DNA from: Flavobacterium sp. NRK F7
GTDB lineage: Bacteria; Bacteroidota; Bacteroidia; Flavobacteriales; Flavobacteriaceae
DNA length: 64,000 nucleotides
NCBI RefSeq assembly: GCF_024054195.1
Contig: NZ_JAMXLB010000001.1
Coordinates: 507,079 to 571,078, forward strand
Direction: 5' to 3'
The stretch's first letter is position 1; every line of letters starts with the position of its first letter. A program made the translations under genes and the position numbers. Below are positions 1 to 9,816 of the stretch, one piece after another. The notes below the pieces were generated by a model. The model was not told where the DNA came from and searched no databases. It was given only the letters and a program-made list of their open reading frames with translations.

Positions 1-195
1 TGGAAAAGGCTTTCACAACCTTTATTTAATATGGAAGTGCATTTTAAAAAAATAGATGAGAAAAACACGGAAATTGCTTTTCGAATGATTTTCAAATCGG
101 TTTCGGAATGTGAAAAAATTAAGTCTTTCGCAGTCCCTAAAAACGAAGAGAATTTTGACCGATTGGAAAAAGAATTATCTTTCGTAATCATTTGA
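1..195 (+). CDS. SRPBCC/AHSA1-like protein, C-terminal part only
   Basis: An open frame enters from the left edge and stops with TGA at 193-195. The 64 visible residues contain 'NEENFDRLEKEL' and 'FRMIFKSVSEC', which resemble the C-terminal helix of the AHSA1 (activator of Hsp90 ATPase homologue) branch of the SRPBCC fold. Members bind hydrophobic ligands or act as small stress and environment proteins in the cytoplasm, but no specific substrate can be given. The start lies outside the window. The family call rests on the C-terminal signature alone. Confidence 0.7.
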   Translation, partial: WKRLSQPLFNMEVHFKKIDEKNTEIAFRMIFKSVSECEKIKSFAVPKNEENFDRLEKELSFVII

Positions 196-273
196 TTATA
201 AAATTCTTTTTTATTGTAACGCAACTTTTTAGAAAAAATTCCATCTAAAAAGAAAACGAACAAATAAAACGTC

Positions 274-672
274 ATGAAAAAAACATTTTTTATTTTTATA
301 ATTGCTATTCTTTCCTTTTCTTGTAACGACGATGACCACGATTGTCCAGATAATGAATTTGTAGGCAGTTGGAAATTAATAGAAGTATTAGCCGATCCTG
401 GTGATGGGAGTGGAACTTTTATTCCTGTAGAGAGTTCAAGAACTTTAACCTTTAAAAATAATGGAATTATAACTACTAATACCTCATTATGTAATCCTTA
501 TTCAGATGAAATTAGAACTTCGGGTTCTTATGATGTATTGGAGAAAAAAATTTACACCAATTGTGAAGGTGCTAACATTTCCAGCATTTCTTTTAAGATG
601 GAAAATGAATATTTAATTTTAGATTTTTTTTCGTTGGAAGGCTATTCACAAAAATTTGAAAGAGTACAATAA
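274..672 (+). CDS. Lipocalin-like small lipoprotein
   Basis: The 132-residue protein starts with a lipoprotein signal peptide (MKKTFFIFIIAILSFSC), with the lipobox Cys at about residue 17, so it is expected to be membrane-anchored. After an acidic DDDHDC linker comes 'FVGSWKLIEV', the usual opening of lipocalin-like domains of Bacteroidota lipoproteins. Later beta strands are consistent ('LTFKNNGIITT', 'YLILDFFSLEGY'). Acidic residues just after the Cys resemble the surface-lipoprotein export signal described in Bacteroidota, so surface exposure is possible. Ligand and role are unknown. It stands alone, downstream of the SRPBCC gene and convergent with recO. Confidence 0.7.
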   Translation: MKKTFFIFIIAILSFSCNDDDHDCPDNEFVGSWKLIEVLADPGDGSGTFIPVESSRTLTFKNNGIITTNTSLCNPYSDEIRTSGSYDVLEKKIYTNCEGANISSISFKMENEYLILDFFSLEGYSQKFERVQ

Positions 673-716
673 TTCATTTTTATGCAATCCAATTTTTAAA
701 AAATCATCCGCCGTAA

Positions 717-1430
717 TTATTCGAAAATTTGTGTTAATACGTCTATAGACTTTATTTTCTTACTGTTTTCAATATTAAAACTATAGTAATCAATGATGAT
801 CTTGAGTAAAATTCTTCTTTGATGGGATGAAAAAAGTTTTTCAGTCGTATATATATTTAAAGCAAGTAGTTTTTTTAGAAGCAAAGATTCATCTTCAGAT
901 AATGAATGCAAGGTAGATGTCTCAGAAAAAACTCCTTCACTTATATTAAAAAATTTGTTTTTCACATGATTATCTTGGGGATAAAAACCAAGGAATTTGG
1001 TTAACTGCAATAATAATATCAAATGAAAATTATACACTTCATCATGTGTATCAAACCATTGCATGGCGGTTTCAAGGTAATCAAATAATTGTTCATCTTT
1101 CCAGTGTTCTTTAATAGTATAATGCAATATTTCAGAGAGAAATAAGACTATAGAAGATTTGGTTATATCTAAATAAACAGAATGATAAGGATAATAAATT
1201 TTTACCTCTCTGATTCGGTGCAAGTTTTTTTTGAGGTTATGATTGGCTTCAATTTCAATTTGATTTAAAGGTTGGAAGAAAATCTTTTTTTGCTTATTAT
1301 TTTTACCCGTAAAAGCATTGTGTATAAAATAGGTTTGCACTCCTTCTTCTCTTGTCAAACACTTAACAATCAAACTCTTATCGTTATACTTTACAGAAGA
1401 AACTACAATTGCTTTTGTTTTTATAAGCAT
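717..1430 (-). CDS. recO: DNA repair protein RecO
   Basis: The 237-residue protein has the RecO layout: an N-terminal OB fold ('KTKAIVVSSVKYNDKSLIVKC', residues 4-24) followed by a helical C-terminal region. RecO mediates RecA loading on gapped single-stranded DNA in the RecFOR pathway. Its start codon shares one base with the stop of the upstream porZ-like gene (TAATG), so the two are translationally coupled. I see no zinc-binding Cys cluster, which some RecO proteins carry. The family assignment is good; nothing else about the gene is unusual. Confidence 0.9.
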   Translation of the reverse strand: MLIKTKAIVVSSVKYNDKSLIVKCLTREEGVQTYFIHNAFTGKNNKQKKIFFQPLNQIEIEANHNLKKNLHRIREVKIYYPYHSVYLDITKSSIVLFLSEILHYTIKEHWKDEQLFDYLETAMQWFDTHDEVYNFHLILLLQLTKFLGFYPQDNHVKNKFFNISEGVFSETSTLHSLSEDESLLLKKLLALNIYTTEKLFSSHQRRILLKIIIDYYSFNIENSKKIKSIDVLTQIFE

Positions 1431-3715
1431 TATCTAATAAGCATTACTTTTTTCACAGTTGAATCTAATCCATCTTGGGTAGCAATAAAAATCATATAAA
1501 CTCCCGAAGCCACATTATAATTTCCAAAAGCAGAAGTGTCCCATTCTATTGTTCCTCCTTCAGAGGTCGTTTCGTATACTAAATTACCTTCTATATCCGT
1601 AATTTTAACATTGGCTTTATCAGTGAGGCCTGCTATTTTAACTGTTCCAGAAAATTCAGGTCGGACTGGATTAGGATACACGTAAACATTAGATAAATCA
1701 CCACTCGCTTTTGTTGAAGTCCCTAGAAAAGATACTAATCCTTTGTCTGTAGCAAAAAATACTTCACCTGTAACATCGTCTATTTCTATATCATTTACAT
1801 TATCACTTGGTAATGGAGAGTTTGCTTTTGTAAACCTGTAAAGGATTTGTTGTCCATTAGAAGAAACCAAAAAAACACCTGCATCCGCAATAGACACCCA
1901 CTTTCTATTGGCCCCGTCCACTCGGATATCCAAAATAGGTTGTTGATAAAATAATTCCTGAGCTAAATCTCCTTCTTGTATAATAATTGGATTTGTTGAC
2001 AACTCATTTTCAGACAAGAATTGGTCCACGCTTGAAAGTATTCGTAGGCCTTTTGCTGTTCCAATCCACACTTGATTTCGGTTATCTACAGCTACACAAT
2101 TGACTATTTTATCTGGCAAATTACTATTATCAAAATCAATTACAATGAATTTGTTGTTCATTTGATCATTAAATGCCACTAAACCTTCATCAAATGCTGG
2201 TATCCATTTTGTATTATTTTTATCTATTGCCATCGGTCCATAACGTCCAATAGCATAATTTGACAAAATTCCGTTTACACTATAAGACTGCCACTGTCCG
2301 TTACTTCTTAAAACTTTAATAGCTCTTTCTACAAAAGCATTGGTTACCCATAAATTATTATCTTTATCAAAAGCAGGACTATTAATTCTTATATCAACAT
2401 AATTTGGATTAGGTGGGCTTAAAATCAAAGATTCTAATCCGTTTGGACCCGTATTGGTATTGTTTAACAAAGTAATGTCTGCTCCATCAAGTTTTACTAT
2501 ACCTGAAAAGTAAGAGGTAAAATAGACTTGATTTGAGTTATTTGGATTAATCACTAAATCACAAATAGATTTTGCTTGTAATAAATCTTCATAGGAACTA
2601 TTTATCCATCCATTATTAGGAGAATACTTGCTAGTTGGCAGCTCATCTAAAGGGTATGGATTATATTCCCTAGAATAGTCACCATAAACTGCCCATAATT
2701 GATTCGGTGATTTTTTTACCCGAAACACATTATTTCTAAAGGGTCCATTTGGCGTAACATTTTCAAATAGTGAAGGATTAGACAAAGTGGTTGTAAATAC
2801 CCCATTCATTTCAGTACCAATAAAAATTTGACCGTTAACTACATGTGCTGCAGTAAATTGAGCATCGAAATCAGGAATTACAGTAATATGTGCCAATTGA
2901 TTCCCTTGCGCATCCAAAACAAAAACATTATTTTGAGTGGTAACAATTAATTCATTACCATTTGTTTTTATTTTTCGCCCTATCTGACTTTGATTGAGAA
3001 TGTTTTGAAAAGATCCATTGTATCGATAAGTGTTTCCATCGGTATTCATAGCAACAATTTGATTGTTTAATGTAACTATTCCTAGCCAATAACCACTATC
3101 AAAGGTTTGCCATTGATTATAATCGTATAAAAAAGGATTTGTTAAGCTAGCTTTTCTAATACCACTTTGTCGGGTTACCGCAAAGAGTTCTTCATTTAAA
3201 ACTGTAGTTTGCAATACCTCAACTTCTTCACCTGAAGTCCCAATAAAGTAGGTGCTAATAAATTCTAAAGTGTTTAGGTTTAAAACAGATATTCCGTAAT
3301 CGGTGGCAATGTATAATTTACCTTCATGTTCATAAAGATCATTTATTTTTTTCTTATTTGGAGCTACTGGGATTTCTTCAATGATGTCCACTTTTGTAGT
3401 GATAGTTCCATCTTCATTTGCTAATAATAGGAGTCCATTTTGATCACCAGCAATTGTTTTTTTAAAACTTTCAGAATAATGAATTGCTGTTATGGCGTTT
3501 GGTTTAAAACCATTAACAGAGTTGAGTATATTAACATCTTGCTGCGTTGTATTTTTATAAAAGACACCATTTTCAGTAGCGGCAAAAAAAGCTGTAGAAG
3601 ATGCCTCTACATCAATAATTTCGTTATATGAGAAATAGCCTTTCCATAATAAATTCCCTTGAGGAAAACACCATTGACCTATGAGTAAAATGAAAATAAG
3701 AAACGTTAATCTCAT
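1430..3715 (-). CDS. porZ: PorZ-like beta-propeller protein (type IX secretion system)
   Basis: This 761-residue secreted protein starts with a signal peptide ending near 'QWCFPQG'. It then carries many two-component-regulator-type propeller blades (for example 'NRNQVWIGTAKGLRIL', 'TGEVFFATDKGLVSF') and ends in a T9SS-type sorting domain ('VYVYPNPVRPEFSG' to 'GVYMIFIATQDG'). PorZ is part of the cell-surface attachment complex of the T9SS, which processes cargo and attaches it to anionic lipopolysaccharide. Overlap with recO by one base makes a two-gene unit. No symbol-specific active residues exist, so the PorZ name rests on architecture and the recO neighbour. A generic propeller protein is the alternative. 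Confidence 0.8.
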   Translation of the reverse strand: MRLTFLIFILLIGQWCFPQGNLLWKGYFSYNEIIDVEASSTAFFAATENGVFYKNTTQQDVNILNSVNGFKPNAITAIHYSESFKKTIAGDQNGLLLLANEDGTITTKVDIIEEIPVAPNKKKINDLYEHEGKLYIATDYGISVLNLNTLEFISTYFIGTSGEEVEVLQTTVLNEELFAVTRQSGIRKASLTNPFLYDYNQWQTFDSGYWLGIVTLNNQIVAMNTDGNTYRYNGSFQNILNQSQIGRKIKTNGNELIVTTQNNVFVLDAQGNQLAHITVIPDFDAQFTAAHVVNGQIFIGTEMNGVFTTTLSNPSLFENVTPNGPFRNNVFRVKKSPNQLWAVYGDYSREYNPYPLDELPTSKYSPNNGWINSSYEDLLQAKSICDLVINPNNSNQVYFTSYFSGIVKLDGADITLLNNTNTGPNGLESLILSPPNPNYVDIRINSPAFDKDNNLWVTNAFVERAIKVLRSNGQWQSYSVNGILSNYAIGRYGPMAIDKNNTKWIPAFDEGLVAFNDQMNNKFIVIDFDNSNLPDKIVNCVAVDNRNQVWIGTAKGLRILSSVDQFLSENELSTNPIIIQEGDLAQELFYQQPILDIRVDGANRKWVSIADAGVFLVSSNGQQILYRFTKANSPLPSDNVNDIEIDDVTGEVFFATDKGLVSFLGTSTKASGDLSNVYVYPNPVRPEFSGTVKIAGLTDKANVKITDIEGNLVYETTSEGGTIEWDTSAFGNYNVASGVYMIFIATQDGLDSTVKKVMLIR

Positions 3716-3782
3716 GATTATAATTTTTACAAATATACTATAAACGCAGAATATTAATTTTAGGTATACAGTAAAGAAATAA

Positions 3783-3810
3783 AAAAGGCTTACTTTTCAG
3801 TAAGCCTTTT
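3783..3810 (-). terminator. Rho-independent terminator after gdhA
   Basis: An 11-bp perfect stem (AAAAGGCTTAC / GTAAGCCTTTT) with a 6-base loop lies 22 bases past the gdhA stop. T-rich sequence follows on both strands, so it could act in both directions. It separates gdhA from the porZ-recO unit. Confidence 0.85.
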
Positions 3811-3831
3811 TTTTATTTTATTTATAAAAAA

Positions 3832-5202
<1,371 letters not shown>

Positions 5203-5224
5203 TTAGTTTCCGTTTTTACTTAAT

Positions 5225-5256
5225 GAAAACGTTTTCGTAACTGCGGTGCAAATATA
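5225..5256 (-). promoter_or_regulatory. gdhA promoter -7 element and palindromic operator
   Basis: Read on the minus strand, TATATTTG at 5256-5249 matches the Bacteroidota -7 consensus TAnnTTTG. Twelve bases downstream is the perfect palindrome GAAAACGTTTTC (5225-5236), which would lie just past the transcription start. Its central CG and flanks resemble LacI/CcpA-type operators, but no such regulator is encoded in this window. No good -33 TTTG is visible at the usual spacing. Function is inferred from position only. Confidence 0.5.
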
Positions 5257-5371
5257 CATTTAATTAAATCATGTCGTATTTAAATTGCTAAAAAAAACAA
5301 CTTCAAATCTCTTTTTTAAGAAAATTTTATCTAAAAAAAAGAAAAAAATTTTTACCTGTCTTTAGATTTTA

Positions 5372-5379
5372 TATATTTG
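5372..5379 (+). promoter_or_regulatory. Bacteroidota-type -7 element
   Basis: TATATTTG matches TAnnTTTG and lies 23 bases before the ATG of the following secreted-protein gene. A clear -33 element is not visible, so this is a moderate prediction. Confidence 0.45.
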
Positions 5380-5402
5380 TCTATAAATGAAAAATTTTTA
5401 AG

Positions 5403-6185
5403 ATGCCTAAAATATTAAGAAACCTGCTGTTTTTAACTGTTTTTATACCATTTCATGGAAACTCACAGTTAGGATTTTCCCACGAACTAGGAGTTTTTGT
5501 GGGTGGTGTTGCTTTTCAATCAGATTTTGGAGTTAGACATGATTTCGAAACCAACAAGGGAAATACAGGATTTGCAGTTGGTATTGTACATTACCTCAAT
5601 TTTGCCTATCGCGCTGAGTGTAATTGTTACAGTCCTGATAGCTATTTTAATGATCATTTCAAATTACGTTCTGAATTATCTTTCAACAGCACTAAATTAG
5701 AGCATTTTGGAGAATATGCAGAAAAAAACACTATTTATGGTCAACAGTTAAAAGCTATGAAAGGGGAGGCAAAAGTAACTGACATCGGTATGCAATTAGA
5801 ATATTATCCTTGGAGCATTAGACAATTCACTGCTGCTAGAAATGGTGCTTGGGCACCTTTTGTAGGATTAGGAGCTCATTTTTCATTTTTTCAAAACAAT
5901 ACTTATTCTGAACTAGGCCCTTTAGGAACTCCAGCTACAACTTTTCCAGATTATTTACCTGATGGTTATTCTTCAGAAGGAGGTAACACTTTTTCAGTAG
6001 TATCAAGTATTGGGACAAGATATAAGTTAACGGAATTATCGGATCTTTTTGTAGAATTGAGATGGCAATACTATTTTTCAGACTGGGTTGATGGTTTAAG
6101 AAAAAATCCTGATTTATATAAAGAAAACAAAGCTAACGATTGGAATCTTTGGTTTAATTTTGGTTACATTTATTATTTAGATTAA
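5403..6185 (+). CDS. Predicted outer-membrane beta-barrel-like protein (THC0290_0291 family)
   Basis: The 260-residue protein has a signal peptide (through about 'FHGNSQ') and alternating aromatic/polar strands. It ends with an aromatic residue followed by acid (IYYLD), consistent with a secreted or outer-membrane barrel. The segment 'FAYRAECNCYSPDSYFNDHFK' contains two Cys and is characteristic of a Flavobacteriaceae family I recall as THC0290_0291. No enzymatic motif is visible and the role is unknown. It is divergent from gdhA with a shared upstream region of 227 bases, and convergent with the trans-sulfuration gene. Confidence 0.6.
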   Translation: MPKILRNLLFLTVFIPFHGNSQLGFSHELGVFVGGVAFQSDFGVRHDFETNKGNTGFAVGIVHYLNFAYRAECNCYSPDSYFNDHFKLRSELSFNSTKLEHFGEYAEKNTIYGQQLKAMKGEAKVTDIGMQLEYYPWSIRQFTAARNGAWAPFVGLGAHFSFFQNNTYSELGPLGTPATTFPDYLPDGYSSEGGNTFSVVSSIGTRYKLTELSDLFVELRWQYYFSDWVDGLRKNPDLYKENKANDWNLWFNFGYIYYLD

Positions 6186-6201
6186 AAATATAAAATATAG
6201 T

Positions 6202-6243
6202 AAATAAGAAAAGCCTAGATTAAAATCTAGGCTTTTCTTATTT
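6202..6243. terminator. Bidirectional terminator
   Basis: A perfect 19-bp inverted repeat (6202-6220 and 6225-6243) surrounds a 4-base loop, with A-tract and T-tract ends. It sits between two convergent genes and should stop transcription from both sides. Confidence 0.9.
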
Positions 6244-6263
6244 ATAAAACGTTTATGATTTTG

Positions 6264-7409
6264 TTATTGAAGTGCTTGTTCTAAATCAGCTAACAAATCG
6301 TCAATATCTTCTACACCTACACTTAAACGAACTAAATCATCAGTTATTCCAATTTCTGCTCTTTTCTCAGCTGGAACAGAGGCATGTGTCATAGATGTTG
6401 GGTGATTTGCTAGAGATTCTACTCCTCCTAAAGACTCTGCCAAAGTAAATACTTTAACTCTCTCTAAAAACCGAACAGCATCTTCCTGTTTTCCAGAATT
6501 AAAAGTAAAGGTTACCATTCCTCCAAAACCTCCTATCATTTGCTTCTTTGCAATATCATGATGCTGGTGAGTTTCTAAACCTGGATAATAGACTCTTTTA
6601 ATTGCTGGATGTTTGCTTAAAAAATCCGCAACTTTTGCCCCGTTTTCGCAATGTCTCTGTACTCTTAAGTGCAAGGTCTTAATTCCCCTAAGAACTAAAT
6701 AACTATCCATAGGTCCTAATGTTCCTCCTGTTGCAAACTGTGCAAAATGTAATTTTTCTCCTAATGCGGCATCTTTTACAACTAAAGCCCCTGCGATAAC
6801 ATCCGAATGACCACCTAAGTATTTTGTAGCAGAATGCATGACAATATCAGCTCCTAAATCTAAAGGCTTTTGTAAATAAGGAGTCGCAAATGTATTATCT
6901 ACTGCAAATAACAAGTTCTTCTTTTTTGTAAGCTTTGCAATAGCTTCAATATCGGCTAATTTCATCAACGGATTCGTAGGTGTTTCTACCCAAACTAACT
7001 TCGTGTTTTCATTCATTAAACTTTCCAATTTTTGCAAATCTGTCATGTCTACAAAATGAAATTTGATTCCAAAATCTTGATAAATACGTGCAAACATTCT
7101 ATAGGTTCCTCCGTACAAATCATCCATTGCAATAACTTCGTCGTTAGGCTTTAATAATTTCATTACTGAATCTGTAGCCGCTAATCCTGAAGCAAATGCC
7201 AAACCTCTAGTTCCATTTTCTATACTAGCAAGTGCTTCTTCAAGAGCTGTTCTCGTTGGATTTGCAGCTCTACTATATTCATATTCACCAACCGGTTTTC
7301 CAGGAGACGTTTGCGCATAAGTAGAAGTTTGAAATACAGGTGGCATGACAGAACCTGTAACTTTTTCATGATGTTGTCCGCCATGTATTGTTTTTGTATT
7401 GAATTTCAT
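6264..7409 (-). CDS. Trans-sulfuration PLP enzyme (cystathionine gamma-synthase/lyase family)
   Basis: This 381-residue cytoplasmic enzyme belongs to the Cys/Met metabolism PLP family (fold type I). The PLP lysine is in 'HSATKYLGGHSD' (about residue 193). Other family motifs are 'YEYSRAANPTRTALE', 'FASGLAATDSV', 'YGGTYRMF', 'VETPTNPL', and 'SLGGVESLANHPTSMTHA' near the C-terminus. The family makes or cleaves cystathionine in methionine and cysteine metabolism. Synthase (MetB) and lyase (MetC/CTH) activities cannot be separated by motif inspection. It appears to be transcribed alone or with the upstream DinB gene, which ends 28 bases before it. Confidence 0.9.
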   Translation of the reverse strand: MKFNTKTIHGGQHHEKVTGSVMPPVFQTSTYAQTSPGKPVGEYEYSRAANPTRTALEEALASIENGTRGLAFASGLAATDSVMKLLKPNDEVIAMDDLYGGTYRMFARIYQDFGIKFHFVDMTDLQKLESLMNENTKLVWVETPTNPLMKLADIEAIAKLTKKKNLLFAVDNTFATPYLQKPLDLGADIVMHSATKYLGGHSDVIAGALVVKDAALGEKLHFAQFATGGTLGPMDSYLVLRGIKTLHLRVQRHCENGAKVADFLSKHPAIKRVYYPGLETHQHHDIAKKQMIGGFGGMVTFTFNSGKQEDAVRFLERVKVFTLAESLGGVESLANHPTSMTHASVPAEKRAEIGITDDLVRLSVGVEDIDDLLADLEQALQ

Positions 7410-7437
7410 TGCTTCTCTTTTTACAAAGGTATTACGT

Positions 7438-7896
7438 TTATAGGAATTTTCTAATTTGAAGTATAATACCTAAATGGATACCTTCATGAAAATTATTAAA
7501 TTCAGCCGCTTGAGTCGCATTTTCCATAGTAAAACCTGTGCTTTTTGTTGTATACTCATGAAAAGTAACAAAACTATTTTTTGAAAAATCTTCTTGTGTT
7601 TGCACTATAGTACAAAATAAAATACTCTTAATATAATCTACTTCTTCTTGGGTAGTTTTACCCGTTGGTACAGTTCCATTACGATAGGTATCAATAAAAG
7701 CATCTGAAACATGCATAGGCAAACCAGACAATTTATAGATTAAAGATTGTTGGGTAGCAATACAATGCCCAATGTTCCAAATCATATTATTGCTAAATCC
7801 ATGTGGAATGGTATTTAATTGCTCTAAAGTATAATGCTCTATAAAGTATAAAAACTGTTTTCTTATATTCTTAGTTATTCGAAAAAGTGTATCCAT
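7438..7896 (-). CDS. DinB-like four-helix metalloprotein
   Basis: This 152-residue protein has the DinB/YfiT pattern: an early 'MIWNIGHCIATQQ' helix supplying a His, and a late 'EFNNFHEGIHLGIILQIRKFL' helix supplying two more His residues (a likely metal triad). Members bind a divalent metal and several are thiol S-transferases or stress-linked, but this protein's substrate is unknown. It lies just upstream of the trans-sulfuration gene on the same strand, which may hint at thiol chemistry. That link is only inference. Confidence 0.8.
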   Translation of the reverse strand: MDTLFRITKNIRKQFLYFIEHYTLEQLNTIPHGFSNNMIWNIGHCIATQQSLIYKLSGLPMHVSDAFIDTYRNGTVPTGKTTQEEVDYIKSILFCTIVQTQEDFSKNSFVTFHEYTTKSTGFTMENATQAAEFNNFHEGIHLGIILQIRKFL

Positions 7897-8078
7897 ATCG
7901 GTAAATTTCTTACGAATATACTTAATTTATCAAGGTCAAAAAACGAATTCGATAACAAATAGACCTCATTAAAAGCGAAATTTATTAATTTAACTATATT
8001 TTAACGAATACCTCTTTTATGAAGCCATTTTCCAAACTAATTTAGTAACGTATTTGATTCACCTAAAAAATTCAACAT

Positions 8079-8444
8079 ATGAAAGCTTTATATCATTTTA
8101 TCGTACTCGTTTTTGCTCTTTTCTCTGCAAATACTTATAGTCAAGAAACAAACCATCAGGAAGAAACTCAAAAAGTCTATGTACTCAAACCAGTTCCAAA
8201 TCATGCGTATCAACATGTTTATTTTCCTAAAACAAATTTTATTAAAAAAAGAGGTGGTTTTGAAAATTATGAAGCATTAGTGGGGAAAAAAGTAGTGGTT
8301 GTAAATAAAATAAAAGAAAAAAAAGAGGGATGGATTGTGCTTCTAAAATTAGAAGATGGTGGTAAATTTTTTGGAGTTTATCCAACTATTGAAGCTCATT
8401 TAGAAAAAGCTATTGAAAAAGGCGAACTAGAAATAGCACTTTAA
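8079..8444 (+). CDS. Small secreted protein of unknown function
   Basis: The 121-residue protein begins with a signal peptide (MKALYHFIVLVFALFSANTYSQ), so it should be periplasmic or secreted. The mature part is short and basic, with 'VLKPVPNHAYQHVYFPKTNFIKKRGG' spanning roughly residues 35-60 and a lysine-rich turn in the middle. I recognise no domain. It is the first gene of a plus-strand run and precedes the ArsC-like gene by 37 bases, but a -7 element lies in that gap, so it is probably separate. Confidence 0.6.
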   Translation: MKALYHFIVLVFALFSANTYSQETNHQEETQKVYVLKPVPNHAYQHVYFPKTNFIKKRGGFENYEALVGKKVVVVNKIKEKKEGWIVLLKLEDGGKFFGVYPTIEAHLEKAIEKGELEIAL

Positions 8445-8462
8445 TTATATCCCTTTAATCTG

Positions 8463-8470
8463 TACTTTTG
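8463..8470 (+). promoter_or_regulatory. Bacteroidota-type -7 element for the ArsC-like gene
   Basis: TACTTTTG matches TAnnTTTG and lies 11 bases before the ATG at 8482, implying a very short leader. No good -33 element is seen. Confidence 0.45.
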
Positions 8471-8481
8471 TAAAAAAAATT

Positions 8482-8832
8482 ATGCGAAAAATATACTTTC
8501 TAAAAACTTGTGATACTTGTAAACGCATTATTAAATCATTGCCTAATACAGACGATTTTATTTTTCAAGATATAAAAGAAGAACCTATTAGTGCTAAACA
8601 ATTAGAAGAGATGTATGCTTTGACTAATAACTATGAAGTTTTGTTCAGCAAAAGAGCAAAACTCTATAAAGAAATGGGATTAAAAAATGAAGTTTTACAA
8701 GAAAATGATTTCAAACGCTACATCTTAGAGCATTATACCTTTTTAAATCGCCCTGTAATTATAGTAGAGGATAAAATATTTGTGGGTAATAGTCCCAAAT
8801 CGGTACAAGCTGCCATAGACACTTTAAGCTAA
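8482..8832 (+). CDS. ArsC/Spx-family thioredoxin-fold protein
   Basis: This 116-residue protein has the ArsC/YffB fold pattern. 'FLKTCDTCKRIIKSL' has a CxxC active site at about residues 10-13, and 'NRPVIIVEDKIFVGNSP' supplies the cis-Pro loop and the late basic region. Canonical arsenate reductase ArsC has a single active-site Cys and a catalytic Arg triad, so the CxxC suggests a redox or Spx-like role rather than arsenic resistance. No ars genes are nearby. Its stop overlaps the start of the EamA transporter by one base (TAATG), so the two are co-translated. Confidence 0.75.
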   Translation: MRKIYFLKTCDTCKRIIKSLPNTDDFIFQDIKEEPISAKQLEEMYALTNNYEVLFSKRAKLYKEMGLKNEVLQENDFKRYILEHYTFLNRPVIIVEDKIFVGNSPKSVQAAIDTLS

Positions 8833-9725
8833 TGAGTAAGCGATCTTTAGCGCTTTTAGGTGCCACTTTTGTAGCTTTGATTTATGGAGCTAATTTTACT
8901 ATTGCAAAAGATGTGATGCCTACTTATGTACAACCGTATGCCTTTATTTTGATTCGGGTTATCGGCGCGTCTATTTTATTTTGGTCGCTTACTTTTTTTG
9001 GTCCTAAGGAAAAAATTGCGCTTCAAGACTTTCCTCGAATTATTGCTGCATCTTTATTTGGTGTTGTCATCAACCAATTGTCATTTTTTAAAGGACTGAG
9101 TTACACTTCACCCATTAGTGCTTCAGTTATAATGGTAACTGCACCTATAGTTGTTTTAATATTATCGGCTATTTTGCTTCGCGAAAAAATAGAACTTAAA
9201 AAAGTCCTTGGCATTTTAATTGGTTTAACTGGAACCTCCATTTTAATTTTATATGGAAAAGACATTGGTGATAGTACGAATGCAGGTTTAGGTAATTTTT
9301 TAGTTTTTGTAAATGCTTCGTCTTATGCCGTATATCTGATTATTGTTAAAAAATTAATTTCAAAGTACCATGCTTTTACCTTTATAAAATGGATTTATAC
9401 ATTTGGTTTGTTATTCACATTGCCTTTTGCTTTTGAAGAATTTAAAGCCATTCAATGGGAAAGCATTCCTATTAACATTTATTACAACATAGGTTTTGTC
9501 GTTTTATTTACCACTTTTTTTGCCTATTTAATCAATTTAATGGCTATGAAAGAATTGAAACCTACTACCCTTTCCGTTTTTATTTATTTACAACCTTTAT
9601 TTGCCACCATAATTGCTATAAGTTTACAAAAAGACGAATTAAATAATGTAAAATTAATTTCTGCGTTGCTTATTTTTATTGGTGTTTATTTGGTTACCCA
9701 AAAAAAAGCAATCCCTAAAAAATAG
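8832..9725 (+). CDS. EamA/DMT-superfamily permease
   Basis: This 297-residue inner-membrane protein has about ten hydrophobic segments arranged as two EamA repeats. The first begins 'LLGATFVALIYGANFTIAKD' and the second 'GLGNFLVFVNASSYAVYLI'. The 'SPISASVIMVTAPIVVLILSA' segment is typical of the first repeat. DMT permeases export or exchange metabolites such as amino acids or nucleotide precursors, but the substrate cannot be read from sequence. One-base overlap with the ArsC-like gene indicates an operon. Confidence 0.9.
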   Translation: MSKRSLALLGATFVALIYGANFTIAKDVMPTYVQPYAFILIRVIGASILFWSLTFFGPKEKIALQDFPRIIAASLFGVVINQLSFFKGLSYTSPISASVIMVTAPIVVLILSAILLREKIELKKVLGILIGLTGTSILILYGKDIGDSTNAGLGNFLVFVNASSYAVYLIIVKKLISKYHAFTFIKWIYTFGLLFTLPFAFEEFKAIQWESIPINIYYNIGFVVLFTTFFAYLINLMAMKELKPTTLSVFIYLQPLFATIIAISLQKDELNNVKLISALLIFIGVYLVTQKKAIPKK

Positions 9726-9816
9726 TTTCCAAATAGTCTTATTTCGAAATATCTAGTTAGTTTTTACGTATCACTTCTCACTATTTCTTATCTTTGACTT
9801 CTTTTTAAAATATGAT

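Noticed and set aside
8482..8832. Arsenate reductase as a firm function for the ArsC-like protein.
   Set aside because: The active site is CxxC, unlike single-Cys ArsC, and no arsenic genes are adjacent.
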